The notes beneath the pieces are model-generated. The model saw only the letters and a program-made list of their open reading frames with translations. It had not been told where the DNA came from and searched no databases. DNA of 64,000 nucleotides from positions 1 through 64,000 of the forward strand of contig NZ_QYBC01000020.1 in NCBI RefSeq assembly GCF_004137085.1, written 5' to 3'. The translations under genes were made by a program, and so were the position numbers. Below are positions 17,591 through 28,471 of this stretch, in pieces; position 1 is the first letter of the stretch; each line of letters starts with the position of its first letter. The DNA comes from Lichenibacterium ramalinae. Its GTDB lineage: Bacteria > Pseudomonadota > Alphaproteobacteria > Rhizobiales > Beijerinckiaceae.

Positions 17591-18811
17591 ATGACCGACA
17601 AGTCCGCCACCCTTCGCCCCGCCACCCGCCTCGTCCATGGCGGCACCATGCGCTCGCAGTTCGGCGAGACCTCCGAGGCGCTCTTCCTGACCCAGGGCTT
17701 CGTCTACGAGACGGCCGAGGCCGCCGAGGCGCGGTTCAAGGGCGAGGAACCCGGCTTCATCTACGCGCGCTTCTCGAACCCGACCGTGCGGATGTTCGAG
17801 GAGCGCATGGCGCTGCTCGAAGGCGCCGAGGACGCGCGCGCCACCGCGTCCGGCATGGCGGCCGTGACGGCGGCCATGATGGGCCAGGTGAAGGCGGGCG
17901 ACCACGTGGTCGCCGCCAAGGCGCTGTTCGGCTCGTGCCGCTACATCGTGGAAGACCTGCTGCCGCGCTTCGGCGTCGAATCCACCCTCGTGGACGGCGA
18001 CGACCTCGACCAGTGGCGCGCCGCCCTGCGTCCCAACACCCGGACGCTGTTCCTCGAATCGCCCACCAACCCGACGCTGGACCTCGTCGACATCGCGGCC
18101 GTGGCGGAGATCGCCCATGCGGGCGGCGCCACGCTGGTGGTCGACAACGTCTTCGCCACGCCGCTGCTGCAGAGCCCGCTGGCGCTCGGCGCCGATTGCG
18201 TCATCTATTCGGCCACCAAGCACATCGACGGGCAGGGGCGCTGCCTCGGCGGCGTGATCCTGGCGAGCCGGGACTTCATCGACAAGCACGTCCACAACCT
18301 GCTGCGGCAGACCGGCCCCTCCATGTCGCCGTTCAACGCCTGGGTGCTGCTCAAGGGCCTCGAAACCCTGCCGGTGCGGGTGGCGGCCCAGACCGCCTCG
18401 GCCGGGCGCATCGCCGACGCCCTGGCCGGCATGCCGGGCGTCACCAGGGTGCTGTACCCGGGCCGCCCCGACCATCCCCACTACGCCCTGGCGCAGCGCC
18501 AGATGAAGGGCGGCTCGACGCTGATCGCCTTCGAGGTCGAGGGCGGCAAGGCCGGCGCCTTCCGGGTGGCGAATGCGCTGCGCATCATCGGCATCTCCAA
18601 CAACCTCGGCGACTCCAAGAGCCTCGTCACCCATCCCGGCACCACCACCCACCAGCGCCTGTCGCGGGAGGTGCGCGAGGGGCTCGGCATCTCGGAAGGG
18701 ATGCTGCGGCTGTCGGTCGGCCTCGAGGACGCCGACGACCTCATCGACGACCTGCGCGGCGCGCTCGACGCCGCGGCACGGGGCATTCCCCTGGCCAAGG
18801 CCGCCGAATGA
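17591..18811 (+). CDS. metZ: O-succinylhomoserine sulfhydrylase
   Basis: A 406-residue Cys/Met-metabolism PLP enzyme. It has TRLVHGGTMRSQFGETSEAL at the N-terminus, YARFSNPTVRMFEERMALLE, and the PLP lysine in IYSATKHIDGQGRCLGG; the C-terminus carries SLVTHPGTTTHQRLS. The segment around GQGRCLGGVI is typical of MetZ rather than MetB. It makes homocysteine from O-succinylhomoserine and sulfide. The ATG at 17591 follows a purine-rich stretch. I looked for a SAM-II riboswitch, common before alphaproteobacterial met genes, and did not find one. Confidence 0.9.
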   Translation: MTDKSATLRPATRLVHGGTMRSQFGETSEALFLTQGFVYETAEAAEARFKGEEPGFIYARFSNPTVRMFEERMALLEGAEDARATASGMAAVTAAMMGQVKAGDHVVAAKALFGSCRYIVEDLLPRFGVESTLVDGDDLDQWRAALRPNTRTLFLESPTNPTLDLVDIAAVAEIAHAGGATLVVDNVFATPLLQSPLALGADCVIYSATKHIDGQGRCLGGVILASRDFIDKHVHNLLRQTGPSMSPFNAWVLLKGLETLPVRVAAQTASAGRIADALAGMPGVTRVLYPGRPDHPHYALAQRQMKGGSTLIAFEVEGGKAGAFRVANALRIIGISNNLGDSKSLVTHPGTTTHQRLSREVREGLGISEGMLRLSVGLEDADDLIDDLRGALDAAARGIPLAKAAE

Positions 18812-18865
18812 CGTGACGGGCGCGCCGGGCTGCGGCATAGTCGGCGGCATCGAACAGGTGCCGCC

Positions 18866-19258
18866 ATGTACACAGCCGTCACAAGCGACATCCAGATCAC
18901 CGTCATCCCGCAATACCTCGCCGACCAATCGGAGCCGGACGAGGGGCGGTTCGTCTGGGCCTACACGATCGAAGTCGCCAACCTCGGCCGCCGCACCGTC
19001 CAGCTCGTGGCCCGGCACTGGGTCATCACGGACGCGGCCGGCAAGGTCGAGACCGTGAGCGGCCTCGGCGTGGTGGGCGAGCAGCCGGTGCTCAACCCGG
19101 GCGAAACGTTCCGCTACACGTCCGGATGCCCGCTTTCCACCTCGTCGGGCGTGATGGAGGGGCATTACCGCATGGTCGACGACGGCGGCGGCTCCTTCGA
19201 CGCGGAGATCCCGGCCTTCTCGCTCGACTCGCCGCAGACCCGGCGCGTCCTGAACTGA
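18866..19258 (+). CDS. apaG: ApaG-domain protein
   Basis: A 130-residue single-domain protein with the ApaG fold: IQITVIPQYL, FVWAYTIEVANLG, VQLVARHWVITDA, GVVGEQPVLNPGETF, YTSGCPLSTSSGVMEGHY. These blocks are highly conserved in ApaG. The bacterial protein has been linked to Co2+/Mg2+ resistance, but the biochemical role is unsettled. It starts 54 bases after metZ, in the same direction, and may be cotranscribed. Confidence 0.92.
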   Translation: MYTAVTSDIQITVIPQYLADQSEPDEGRFVWAYTIEVANLGRRTVQLVARHWVITDAAGKVETVSGLGVVGEQPVLNPGETFRYTSGCPLSTSSGVMEGHYRMVDDGGGSFDAEIPAFSLDSPQTRRVLN

Positions 19259-19298
19259 CGTGCCCGTCTCTCGCCGAGCCGGGCCGGCGGAGCCGCCG

Positions 19299-21143
19299 TC
19301 ACGGGGCCGGCAGGCGCTCCAGCTCGTCGATGAGCCCTTCGATCACGCCGAGGCCGATGCTCCAGAAGCCGGGGTCCTGGGCGTCGAGCCCGAAGGGCTT
19401 CAGCAATTCGGAATGGTGCTGGGACCCGCCTGCCGCCAGCAGCGCCAGGTAGCGCTCGGCGAAACCGTCGGGCGCGGCCCGGAACACGCCGTAGAGCGAG
19501 TTCACCAGGCAGTCGCCGAAGGCATAGGCGTAGACGTAGAACGGCGAGTGCACGAAATGCGGCACGTAGGACCAGTAGGTCTCGTAGCCGGGGCCGAGCC
19601 GGATCGCCGGCCCGAGGCTGTCGGCCTGCACCGACATCCACAGCTCGCCGATGCGCTCCGCCGTCAGTTCGCCCGACCGCCGCTCCTCGTGCAGCCGGCG
19701 CTCGAAGGAATAGAACGCGACCTGCCGCACCACGGTGTTCAGCATGTCCTCGACCTTGGCGGCGAGGAGGGCGAAGCGGGCTTCCGGCGTCTCGGCCCGG
19801 GCCACCATGGCCCGGAACGTCAGCATCTCGCCGAACACCGAGGCGGTCTCGGCCAGCGTCAGCGGCGTCTGCGCCATGAGCGCGCCCTGCGGGGCGGCAA
19901 GCGTCTGGTGCACGCCGTGGCCGAGCTCGTGCGCCAGCACCATGACGTCGCGCGGCCGGCCCTGGTAGTTCATCAGCACGTAGGGATGCACGGCCGGCAC
20001 CGTGGGGTGCGAGAAGGCGCCCGGCGCCTTGCCGGGGCGGATCTCGGCATCGATCCAGCCCTCGTCGAAGAAGCGCCGGGCGATGTCGGCGAGGCGCGGC
20101 GAGAAGCCCCGGTAGGCGTCCAACACCGTGTCGCGCGCCGCCGCCCAGGGCACGGTCGCGGGCGGCGCGAAGGGCAGGGGGGCGTTGCGGTCCCAATGGT
20201 TCAGCTGCTCCCGGCCGAACCAGCGCGCCTTCATGCGGTAATAGCGGTGCGACAGGCGCGGGTGGGCGGCCTGCACGGCCTGAACCAGCGCATCCACCAC
20301 GTCGCGCTCCACGCGGTTGGCGAGGTGGCGCGAGTCGGCGACGTCCTCGAAGCCGCGCCAGCGGTTGGCGATCTCGAGGTCCTTGGCGAGCGTGTTGGTG
20401 ATGAGCGCGAAGGTCCGGCGGTGCGCCGCCAGCGTCTCGCCCAGCGCCGCCGCGGCCCGTTCGCGCCGGCGCTCGTCGGGGTCCTGCAGCAGGTTCAGCG
20501 TCGGCTCCAGCGCCAGGGCCTCGCCGTCCACGTCGAAGCGCAGGGCCGTGATGGTCTCGTCGAAGAGCCGCGTCCAGGCGGCGCGGCCCGTCACGGCCTT
20601 CTCGTGGAACAGCTGCTCGAGCTTGGTGTCGAGCTGGTGCGGCCGCTCCTTGCGCATGTCGTCGAGCCAGGGACGGTAACGGGCGAGCGGTCCCTCCGCG
20701 GCGAGCCGGTCCAGCGTCGCGTCGGGCAGGGCGTTCATCTCCAGGGTGAAGAAGATCAGGTTCGACGACACGGCCGTCACCCGGTCCTGCGCATCCGCCA
20801 TGAACTTGGCCCGGGCCGGGTCCGACGTGTCCTCGGCGTAGAGGAGCTGCGCGTAGGAGGCGGCGCGGCCGAGCGCCTCGTCGAGCGCCTCGTAGCGCGC
20901 GATGGCCCGGGCGAGGCCGGCTCCGGCGTCCTCCGCCGCCGCCCGTTCGGCGAGGCGGCCGCGGTAGTCCGCCGCGAAACCCTCGGCGTCGCGCCCGGCG
21001 GCGTCGAGGTCGCGGGCGAAGGCGGCGGACTCCATGCCGGCGTAGAGGTCGGCCAGGCTCCAGCGCGGCACGGCGCCGAGGGCTTCGGCATCGGCCGCTG
21101 AACGGGCCTGGTGGAAGGCTGGACGACGGCGTGAAGCGATCAT
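19299..21143 (-). CDS. pepF: M3-family oligoendopeptidase F
   Basis: A 614-residue zinc metallopeptidase. The zinc motif is LAHELGHGVHQ (HELGH about 403-407), with the downstream Glu in LAETASVFGEML. The N-terminal alpha-helical domain begins PRWSLADLYAGMES, typical of PepF/M3B. It cleaves short peptides in the cytoplasm. The ATG at 21143 gives a slightly extended basic N-terminus. It diverges from the sigma-54 regulator gene. Confidence 0.9.
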   Translation of the reverse strand: MIASRRRPAFHQARSAADAEALGAVPRWSLADLYAGMESAAFARDLDAAGRDAEGFAADYRGRLAERAAAEDAGAGLARAIARYEALDEALGRAASYAQLLYAEDTSDPARAKFMADAQDRVTAVSSNLIFFTLEMNALPDATLDRLAAEGPLARYRPWLDDMRKERPHQLDTKLEQLFHEKAVTGRAAWTRLFDETITALRFDVDGEALALEPTLNLLQDPDERRRERAAAALGETLAAHRRTFALITNTLAKDLEIANRWRGFEDVADSRHLANRVERDVVDALVQAVQAAHPRLSHRYYRMKARWFGREQLNHWDRNAPLPFAPPATVPWAAARDTVLDAYRGFSPRLADIARRFFDEGWIDAEIRPGKAPGAFSHPTVPAVHPYVLMNYQGRPRDVMVLAHELGHGVHQTLAAPQGALMAQTPLTLAETASVFGEMLTFRAMVARAETPEARFALLAAKVEDMLNTVVRQVAFYSFERRLHEERRSGELTAERIGELWMSVQADSLGPAIRLGPGYETYWSYVPHFVHSPFYVYAYAFGDCLVNSLYGVFRAAPDGFAERYLALLAAGGSQHHSELLKPFGLDAQDPGFWSIGLGVIEGLIDELERLPAP

Positions 21144-21321
21144 CGGTCTGGCGTGTCCTGGTCGTGGCGCGGTCTCTGGGCCGTCCCCATAGGCTCATCG
21201 CATCGCGCCGTCACGGGGCTGTCGACGGCCGGGCTGCCCCGCCCCGGCGTTAAGGCGCGGTTTACCCTCGTGTCCGATGGTGACCCTGCCGGCGGCGTCG
21301 AGTCCACGGCATCGGGGACGC

Positions 21322-22791
<1,470 letters not shown>

Positions 22792-22804
22792 CCGGCCGCC
22801 GGCC

Positions 22805-22880
22805 CGTCGTCCCGGCACGGCGGTGCCCGGTCGTCCCGGCATCGCGCTGCCATGTCATCGCGGCACCACGGTGCCGTGCC
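22805..22880 (+). repeat. Degenerate tandem repeat before the L,D-transpeptidase gene
   Basis: Three imperfect units of about 25 bp, each built around TCGTCCCGGCA or TCATCGCGGCA followed by a GGTGCC or CTGCC end. They lie between the sigma-54 regulator stop and the next start. No function is evident. Confidence 0.45.
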
Positions 22881-23025
22881 AATCGGCGTCTCCACCCGCC
22901 TTTTCGGCCCATCTCCGTTGCTTTCGGGGCGGGGGCACGCTTCACCTGTCCCCTGGGCGCAAGCGCCCTTGCGGCCCCAAGCACGTCTTTCGGGCTCCGC
23001 GATTTCGACAAAGGGTTCATCCGGG

Positions 23026-24981
23026 ATGAAAGCGCAGCGCGGCCATGCCGCTCTCTTGACGTCGACGGCCCTGCTGCTGGTCGGCACGCTCCTGCTGCCG
23101 GGGCAGGCCGAGGCCGGCCCGCGCCGCCATCGCGAAGCCGCGCTCCACGGCGGTACGGGCCAGGGCGATACGGGCCACGGCGCGATGCTGCCCGACCCCG
23201 CCGACCTCGAACCCGGCGACGGCGCCCGGGCCGCCATGTCGCGGCTCGTGGCCGAGCCCGGCAGCGTGCTCGACGCCTATGCGCCGACGAGCGGCGGCGG
23301 CGGCGGGCTTTGGCCCGATGCCGGACCCGGGCCCATGCTGGCCGCCACCGGCGACGCGCTCCCGACCGGCTCCGTGTCGACGGGCAGGGCCGGTGCCGCC
23401 GGGCCGGTGGCACCGGCGGCGGCGCCCGTGGCGTCGCCGGCCGGGCCCGATCCGCTCGCCTACGGCCCTGCCTCGCCCGACCTGCCGCTGCTCGACGCCA
23501 CCACGCTCCAGCACGCCATCGAGGCCTGGGTCGGGCCGGAACCGCTGCGCGGGCTCCGCTCGATCCCGGCCGCCGTGGCCGACGAGAAGCGCTTCGACGC
23601 CCGCGCGGCCGTGCGGGACTTCTACGCCGCTCGCGGCTTCGCGCCCCTCTGGATCGTCGATGGCGGCTTCGATGGCGCGGCGCGCTCCGCCCTGGCGCGC
23701 ATCGACCATGCCGCCGAGGACGGGCTCGACCTGCGGGCCACGCCCGTCACGGTGCCGCACGGCGGCGACCCCGCCGCCCTGGCGACGGCCGAGCTTTCGC
23801 TCACCGAAGCCGTGGTCGACTACGCCCGCCAGGCGAGCGGGGGGCGCGTCGACCCGGCCCGGATCGGCCCATCAGTGGCGGTCCGGCCGGAGGTCGCCGG
23901 CCCGGCCAAGGTTCTGGCGGCGCTGCGCGACGCCGCGGACGCCGGCGAAGCCCTGCGCGGCTTCAACCCGCCCCATCGCGGCTACCTGCTGCTGCGCGCC
24001 AAGCTCGCCGAGATGCGGCGTGGCGCCGACATGGCCGAGCGCGGCCCCATCCCGGCCGGCCCGGCGCTGAAGCCCGGCATGACGGATGCCCGCGTGCCGC
24101 TGGTGCGGGCGCGCTTCGGCCTCGACATCGCGGCGGCGGGCGGCGACGGCCTCGTCTACGACACGCGGGTGGCGAGCGCGGTGGCGGATTACCAGCGGGC
24201 GCACGGGTTGCCGGCGTCGGGCGTGCTGACGGCCCGCACCGTGGCGAGCCTCTCGGGCGGGCAGCCGAAGCGCCTCGAGGACGAGATCATCGCCAACATG
24301 GAGCGCTGGCGCTGGCTGCCGCGCGACCTCGGCGCCCGCTACGTGGCGGTCAACATCCCCGACTACTCGCTCGACGTCTTCGAGGGCGACCGCCTCGTGC
24401 ACCACGCCCGCGTCGTGGTGGGCAAGCCCGACCACGAGACGCCCGTCTTCTCCGAGACGATGAAGTTCATCATCGTCAACCCCTACTGGAACGTGCCGCT
24501 CTCCATCGTCAACAAGGAGATGATGCCCAAGCTCGCCGCGAACCCGAACTACTTCGAGGACCACGGCTACGAGGTGGTGCAGCGCAACGGCGAAACCTAC
24601 GTCCGCCAGCCGCCGGGCGACAGCAATGCGTTGGGCCGCATCAAGTTCATGTTCCCCAACAAGTTCTCGGTATACCTGCACGACACCAATGCCCGGTCGT
24701 ATTTCGGGCGGGAGGACCGCGCGCTCAGCCACGGCTGCGTGCGCGTGGACCAGCCCTTCAAGCTCGCCGAGGCGGTGCTGGGGCGCGACCGGGGCTGGAG
24801 CGAGGCCCGGGTTGAGTCCATGGTGGGCGGCGCCGAGCGCACCGTGAACCTGCCGCGTCCCGTGCAGGTCCACATGAACTACTTCACGGCCTTCGTGGAC
24901 GAGACCGGACAGCTGCGCCTGCGCGACGACATCTACGGCTATTCCGCCAAGGTGCGGGCGGCGCTCGGCCTCGTGGGCTGA
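23026..24981 (+). CDS. Large L,D-transpeptidase (YcbB-like)
   Basis: A 651-residue exported protein. A signal peptide (MKAQRGHAALLTSTALLLVG) precedes a long Gly/Ala/Pro-rich spacer (about 40-160). Next come a YcbB-type scaffold (FDARAAVRDFYAARGFAPLW), a peptidoglycan-binding domain (PLVRARFGLD to GLPASGVLTARTVASL) and the YkuD catalytic domain with SHGCVRVD (Cys about 571). It forms 3-3 cross-links in peptidoglycan or attaches proteins to it. I took the ATG at 23026 because it starts a clean signal peptide; the upstream open frame is repeat-derived. It follows the sigma-54 regulator and precedes the DUF882 protein. Confidence 0.9.
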   Translation: MKAQRGHAALLTSTALLLVGTLLLPGQAEAGPRRHREAALHGGTGQGDTGHGAMLPDPADLEPGDGARAAMSRLVAEPGSVLDAYAPTSGGGGGLWPDAGPGPMLAATGDALPTGSVSTGRAGAAGPVAPAAAPVASPAGPDPLAYGPASPDLPLLDATTLQHAIEAWVGPEPLRGLRSIPAAVADEKRFDARAAVRDFYAARGFAPLWIVDGGFDGAARSALARIDHAAEDGLDLRATPVTVPHGGDPAALATAELSLTEAVVDYARQASGGRVDPARIGPSVAVRPEVAGPAKVLAALRDAADAGEALRGFNPPHRGYLLLRAKLAEMRRGADMAERGPIPAGPALKPGMTDARVPLVRARFGLDIAAAGGDGLVYDTRVASAVADYQRAHGLPASGVLTARTVASLSGGQPKRLEDEIIANMERWRWLPRDLGARYVAVNIPDYSLDVFEGDRLVHHARVVVGKPDHETPVFSETMKFIIVNPYWNVPLSIVNKEMMPKLAANPNYFEDHGYEVVQRNGETYVRQPPGDSNALGRIKFMFPNKFSVYLHDTNARSYFGREDRALSHGCVRVDQPFKLAEAVLGRDRGWSEARVESMVGGAERTVNLPRPVQVHMNYFTAFVDETGQLRLRDDIYGYSAKVRAALGLVG

Positions 24982-25193
24982 CGCCGCAGCGGCCCCGCGG
25001 CTGAGGCGCCATCGCGTCCCCGGGGAAGGGTGCGCCGTTGCCAGGGCGCCGGACGGCGGCCCTGCCGCGCGGGATTGCGGCTTCTTTTTCCCGCCGCGTG
25101 GCGCTATGGAGACAGGAACAGCCGCGGAACCGGCCCTCTGGCCACGGGGCTCACGAATCGTTAACGTCGTCCGACAATAGATCGGTTCGGTCA

Positions 25194-27125
25194 TTGCGCG
25201 TGGCTTTCCGGAGCCGCAGCGCCAAACGAGCGAGTTCCGCATTGAAAGCATGGCGCGAGCGATCCTGGCTGAAGGCTTCCTGCCTTCTGCCCACACTCTT
25301 CGCCGCCGTGACGGGCGCCGCCATCCTCCTCGCTCCGGGTGCGACCGAGACCGCCGAAGCCAACGGCGACACCCGCACCATCCACCTGCACCATGCCCAC
25401 ACGCATGAAGCGATCGACGCCACCTACATGGTGGACGGGCGCTACGATCCCATCGTCCTCGAGAAGCTGAACTGGTTCCTGCGCGATTGGCGGCGCGACG
25501 AGCCGACCCACATGGACCCCAAGCTCTTCGACACGATCTGGGAAGTGTATCGCGAGTCGGGCTCGCGCCAGCCGATCGAGGTGATGTCGGCCTACCGCTC
25601 GCCCGAAACCAATTCCATGCTGCGCCGTGCGTCGCGGTCCGTCGCCGAACATTCCCAGCACATCCTGGGCAAGGCGATGGACCAGCACTACGTCGACGTG
25701 CCGATGTCGAAGATCCGCGAGATCGCCATGCGGCTGCAGCGCGGCGGGGTCGGCTTCTATCCCACGGCAGGAACGCCCTTCGTCCACATGGACGTCGGCG
25801 GCGTGCGGCACTGGCCCCGCATGAGCTACGACCAGCTGTCGCGCCTCTTCCCCGACGGCAAGACGGTCCACATCCCGTCGAACGGGCAGCCGCTGCCCGG
25901 CTACGAGATGGCCCGCGCCGAACTGGAGCAGCGTGGCGACAGCTTCAGCTATCCCACCGCCGGCGAGGTGAAGTCGAAGGGCTTCTTCGCCTGGCTGTTC
26001 GGCGGCGGCGACGACGAGGGCGACGGCGAGGCCGCCCGTGACGGCGGCGTACCGCGCGACAGCGCCCCCGCGCCCCGGCGGCGGGGCGCCACGCAGGTGG
26101 CGGCCCTCGACCCCGCGCCGGTCGGCAGCACGGGCGGCGACCCCGCCGACCAGGGCCTGACCAACACCGGCAAGGATGCCGGCGTCCACCTGTTCTCCTT
26201 CTTCGACTCCAAGCCGGACGCGCCGGCCGCCGCGCCGGTGCCGGTCGCCGCCCAGCCCGCCCGTCGCGGCACCCGCGGCCGCACGGAGGTGGCGAGCCTG
26301 CCGATGGCCGAGCCGATCAGCCCCGAGGCGCAGCAGGCGCTCGCCCAGGAAATGCAGCGGCAGGAACAGGCCAAGGCCGCCCAGGCGCAGGCCAAGGCCG
26401 CCCAGGCTCAGGCGGCGGCCGAGGCCCAGGCGGCCGCGCAGGTCGCCGCTCAGGAGCGGGCGGCCCAGGCCCAGGCGCAGGCCCAGTCTGCATCCCAAGT
26501 CGCGGCGCCGGCTTCGCCCCCGCGCGATCCCGAGCCGACCGGCCGCGGCGCCACCCCGCTGCCGCCGCGGCGGCCCGTGGAACTCGCCTCCGCCGGCCCG
26601 GTCGCGCCCGTGCCGCCCCTGCGCCCCTCCGAGACGGGCCGCTCCGACCGGGCGCCGCCGCCGGGCGCGCCCCGCATCGGTGCCGTCGCGCTCAACGCTG
26701 CTTTGGCCCGGCCGAACCTGCCGGCCGCCATCACCCAGGGCCTGGGGCAGGCGACCCCGCCGCGGGTCCTCGCCTTCGCCCCGCCGGCCCCCGCCGCCGG
26801 CGTCCCGCTGCCGGTGGCCCGGCCCCAGCTCGTGGCGGCGCGCCTCGACCGCTCGAACTTCCACAGCCTGACCGGCACCACCCGGGCCGAGCGCCTGCCG
26901 GCCCGGGCCGGCATGGGATCGGCGGTCTCGGCCCTGCGGCCGGCCGCCCAGGCCAGCCTGGCGGCGCTGGCCGCCGACGGCACGGCCGCGCCGCGCCGCG
27001 GCTTCGGTGCCAAGGCGACGGACCTGCCGACCGACCGCTTCTCCGGCGCCGCCGTATCGGGCGGGGAGCGCGTCAGCACGGCCACGCTGCACAAGCGCCC
27101 CGTCCCGGCCACCGCCGACGATTGA
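25194..27125 (+). CDS. DUF882/M15-like zinc peptidase domain protein with long Ala/Gln-Pro tail
   Basis: About 643 residues. After a basic N-terminus and a signal-anchor helix (CLLPTLFAAVTGAAILL) comes the DUF882 (YcbK, MEROPS M15-like) domain, about 60-200. Its likely metal ligands are in EHSQHILGKAMDQHY and FVHMDVGGVRHWPR. The remaining 400 residues are low complexity: an Ala/Gln-rich run, then Pro-rich segments. Related domains act as murein endopeptidases, so a periplasmic role with the neighbouring L,D-transpeptidase is likely. The start is uncertain: the TTG at 25194 and GTG at 25200 are both in frame, and no ATG fits. Confidence 0.82.
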   Translation: MRVAFRSRSAKRASSALKAWRERSWLKASCLLPTLFAAVTGAAILLAPGATETAEANGDTRTIHLHHAHTHEAIDATYMVDGRYDPIVLEKLNWFLRDWRRDEPTHMDPKLFDTIWEVYRESGSRQPIEVMSAYRSPETNSMLRRASRSVAEHSQHILGKAMDQHYVDVPMSKIREIAMRLQRGGVGFYPTAGTPFVHMDVGGVRHWPRMSYDQLSRLFPDGKTVHIPSNGQPLPGYEMARAELEQRGDSFSYPTAGEVKSKGFFAWLFGGGDDEGDGEAARDGGVPRDSAPAPRRRGATQVAALDPAPVGSTGGDPADQGLTNTGKDAGVHLFSFFDSKPDAPAAAPVPVAAQPARRGTRGRTEVASLPMAEPISPEAQQALAQEMQRQEQAKAAQAQAKAAQAQAAAEAQAAAQVAAQERAAQAQAQAQSASQVAAPASPPRDPEPTGRGATPLPPRRPVELASAGPVAPVPPLRPSETGRSDRAPPPGAPRIGAVALNAALARPNLPAAITQGLGQATPPRVLAFAPPAPAAGVPLPVARPQLVAARLDRSNFHSLTGTTRAERLPARAGMGSAVSALRPAAQASLAALAADGTAAPRRGFGAKATDLPTDRFSGAAVSGGERVSTATLHKRPVPATADD

Positions 27126-27248
27126 TGGCGCGGGCCGGCGGGCCCGCCGGCCGGACGTTGACCGGCGTGCCTGAAACCCGCATGACACGCCTCCGCGGCG
27201 CGTGACGCCCCTCGTCGGGGCGGCCCGCGGCAGGAAGGCAGGGCGTCC

Positions 27249-27854
27249 ATGCAGAAGTTCGATCACCTCAGCGGCGTCGCGGCGCCCCTCAAGATCGACA
27301 ACGTCGACACCGACAAGATCATCCCGGCGCAGTACCTCAAGACCATCAAGCGCACGGGGCTCGGCCGCGCCCTGTTCGCCGAGATGCGCTACCGGGACGA
27401 CGGTTCGGACGATCCCGCCTTCGTGCTGAACCAGCCCGCCTATCGCGGCGCCACGATCCTGGTGGCGGGCGACAACTTCGGCTGCGGCTCGTCGCGCGAA
27501 CATGCGCCCTGGGCGCTGCTGGATTTCGGCATCCGCTGCGTGATCTCGACCAGCTTCGCCGACATCTTCTACAACAACTGCTTCAAGAACGGCATCCTGC
27601 CGATCGTGGTGACGGCCGAGCAACTCGCCCTGCTGTTCGACGATGCCGAGCGCGGCGCCAATGCCCGCGTGTCGGTCGACCTCGCCGCCCAGGAGATCCG
27701 CGGTCCCGACGGCGGCGCGATCCACTTCGACATCGACCCGTTCCGCAAGCATTGCCTGCTCGAAGGCCTCGACGACGTGGGGTTGACCATGTCGCGGACG
27801 GACGCGATCGAGAGTTTCGAATCGGCCGCGGCCGGGACGCGTCCCTGGGTCTGA
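27249..27854 (+). CDS. leuD: 3-isopropylmalate dehydratase small subunit
   Basis: A 201-residue LeuD. It carries the swivel-domain motifs [33 protein letters not shown] and [16 protein letters not shown]. With LeuC it interconverts 2- and 3-isopropylmalate in leucine synthesis. The ATG at 27249 is preceded by AGGAAGGCAGGG. No leuC or leuB is adjacent. Confidence 0.95.
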   Translation: MQKFDHLSGVAAPLKIDNVDTDKIIPAQYLKTIKRTGLGRALFAEMRYRDDGSDDPAFVLNQPAYRGATILVAGDNFGCGSSREHAPWALLDFGIRCVISTSFADIFYNNCFKNGILPIVVTAEQLALLFDDAERGANARVSVDLAAQEIRGPDGGAIHFDIDPFRKHCLLEGLDDVGLTMSRTDAIESFESAAAGTRPWV

Positions 27855-27946
27855 CCGCCGCCCCTGCGGCGGCGCGGCCGTCCGTCCGGGTGAACCGGGA
27901 CGCCGCGGGCGCGTTGGACCCGGCATTTCACCGAGAGGACAGCCCC

Positions 27947-28204
27947 ATGGCCGCCACGAAAAAGCTCGCGAAGTTCACCGTCACCGAGGCCGGCGAGGGC
28001 TTCAACCTGCACATCGAGGATGAGGGCGGGCAGGTGCTGGAGCTCAGCGCCACCCGCGACCAGGTCGACCTCATCGTCGACAAGCTCGACGAACTGCTGT
28101 CGCAGGACGATTCCGCCGACGAGATCGATGGCGAGGAGGCCGGCGACGACGAGGCGGACGAGGACGAGGTGAAGGACGACGAGATCGACGGCAAGAAGCG
28201 CTGA
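27947..28204 (+). CDS. Small acidic protein, function unknown
   Basis: An 85-residue protein with a basic start (MAATKKLAKFTVTEAGEG), a beta-like core (NLHIEDEGGQVLELSATRDQVDLIVDKLDELL) and an Asp/Glu-rich tail of about 30 residues. A clear GAGAGGA lies before the ATG. I do not recognise a family. It follows leuD by 92 bases in the same direction and could share its transcript. The acidic tail suggests binding of a basic partner, but this is a guess. Confidence 0.7.
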   Translation: MAATKKLAKFTVTEAGEGFNLHIEDEGGQVLELSATRDQVDLIVDKLDELLSQDDSADEIDGEEAGDDEADEDEVKDDEIDGKKR

Positions 28205-28281
28205 ACGGTTCGCTCCGCAGGCGTCGCCCTGGGATCGCCTCGGCGGTTCGAGGGCGATGAGGTGGCGCGCGGTCCCGACCT

Positions 28282-28312
28282 GGAGCGAGTTCGCCCAAGG
28301 CGAAGTCGCTCC
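28282..28312. repeat. REP-like palindrome, copy 1
   Basis: A 31-base near-perfect palindrome with arms beginning GGAGCGAGTTCGCC and a 3-base loop. The copy at 37133-37163 has the same length and layout. Both are intergenic, which fits a dispersed REP-like family. Confidence 0.55.
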
Positions 28313-28471
28313 GGGGGGGGTCCGTGCCGCTGCCGTCACGTGGCGGGCGCGCGACGCGGGCGGTACCGGCTCCCGGCGGCCCGCACGGTGCGGGCGAGTT
28401 CCTTCCCAGCTTCGGGGACTTTCTGTTAACCTCGGCCTCCGACCGTCGCCGAAGGTCCCCGGAGCACCCGC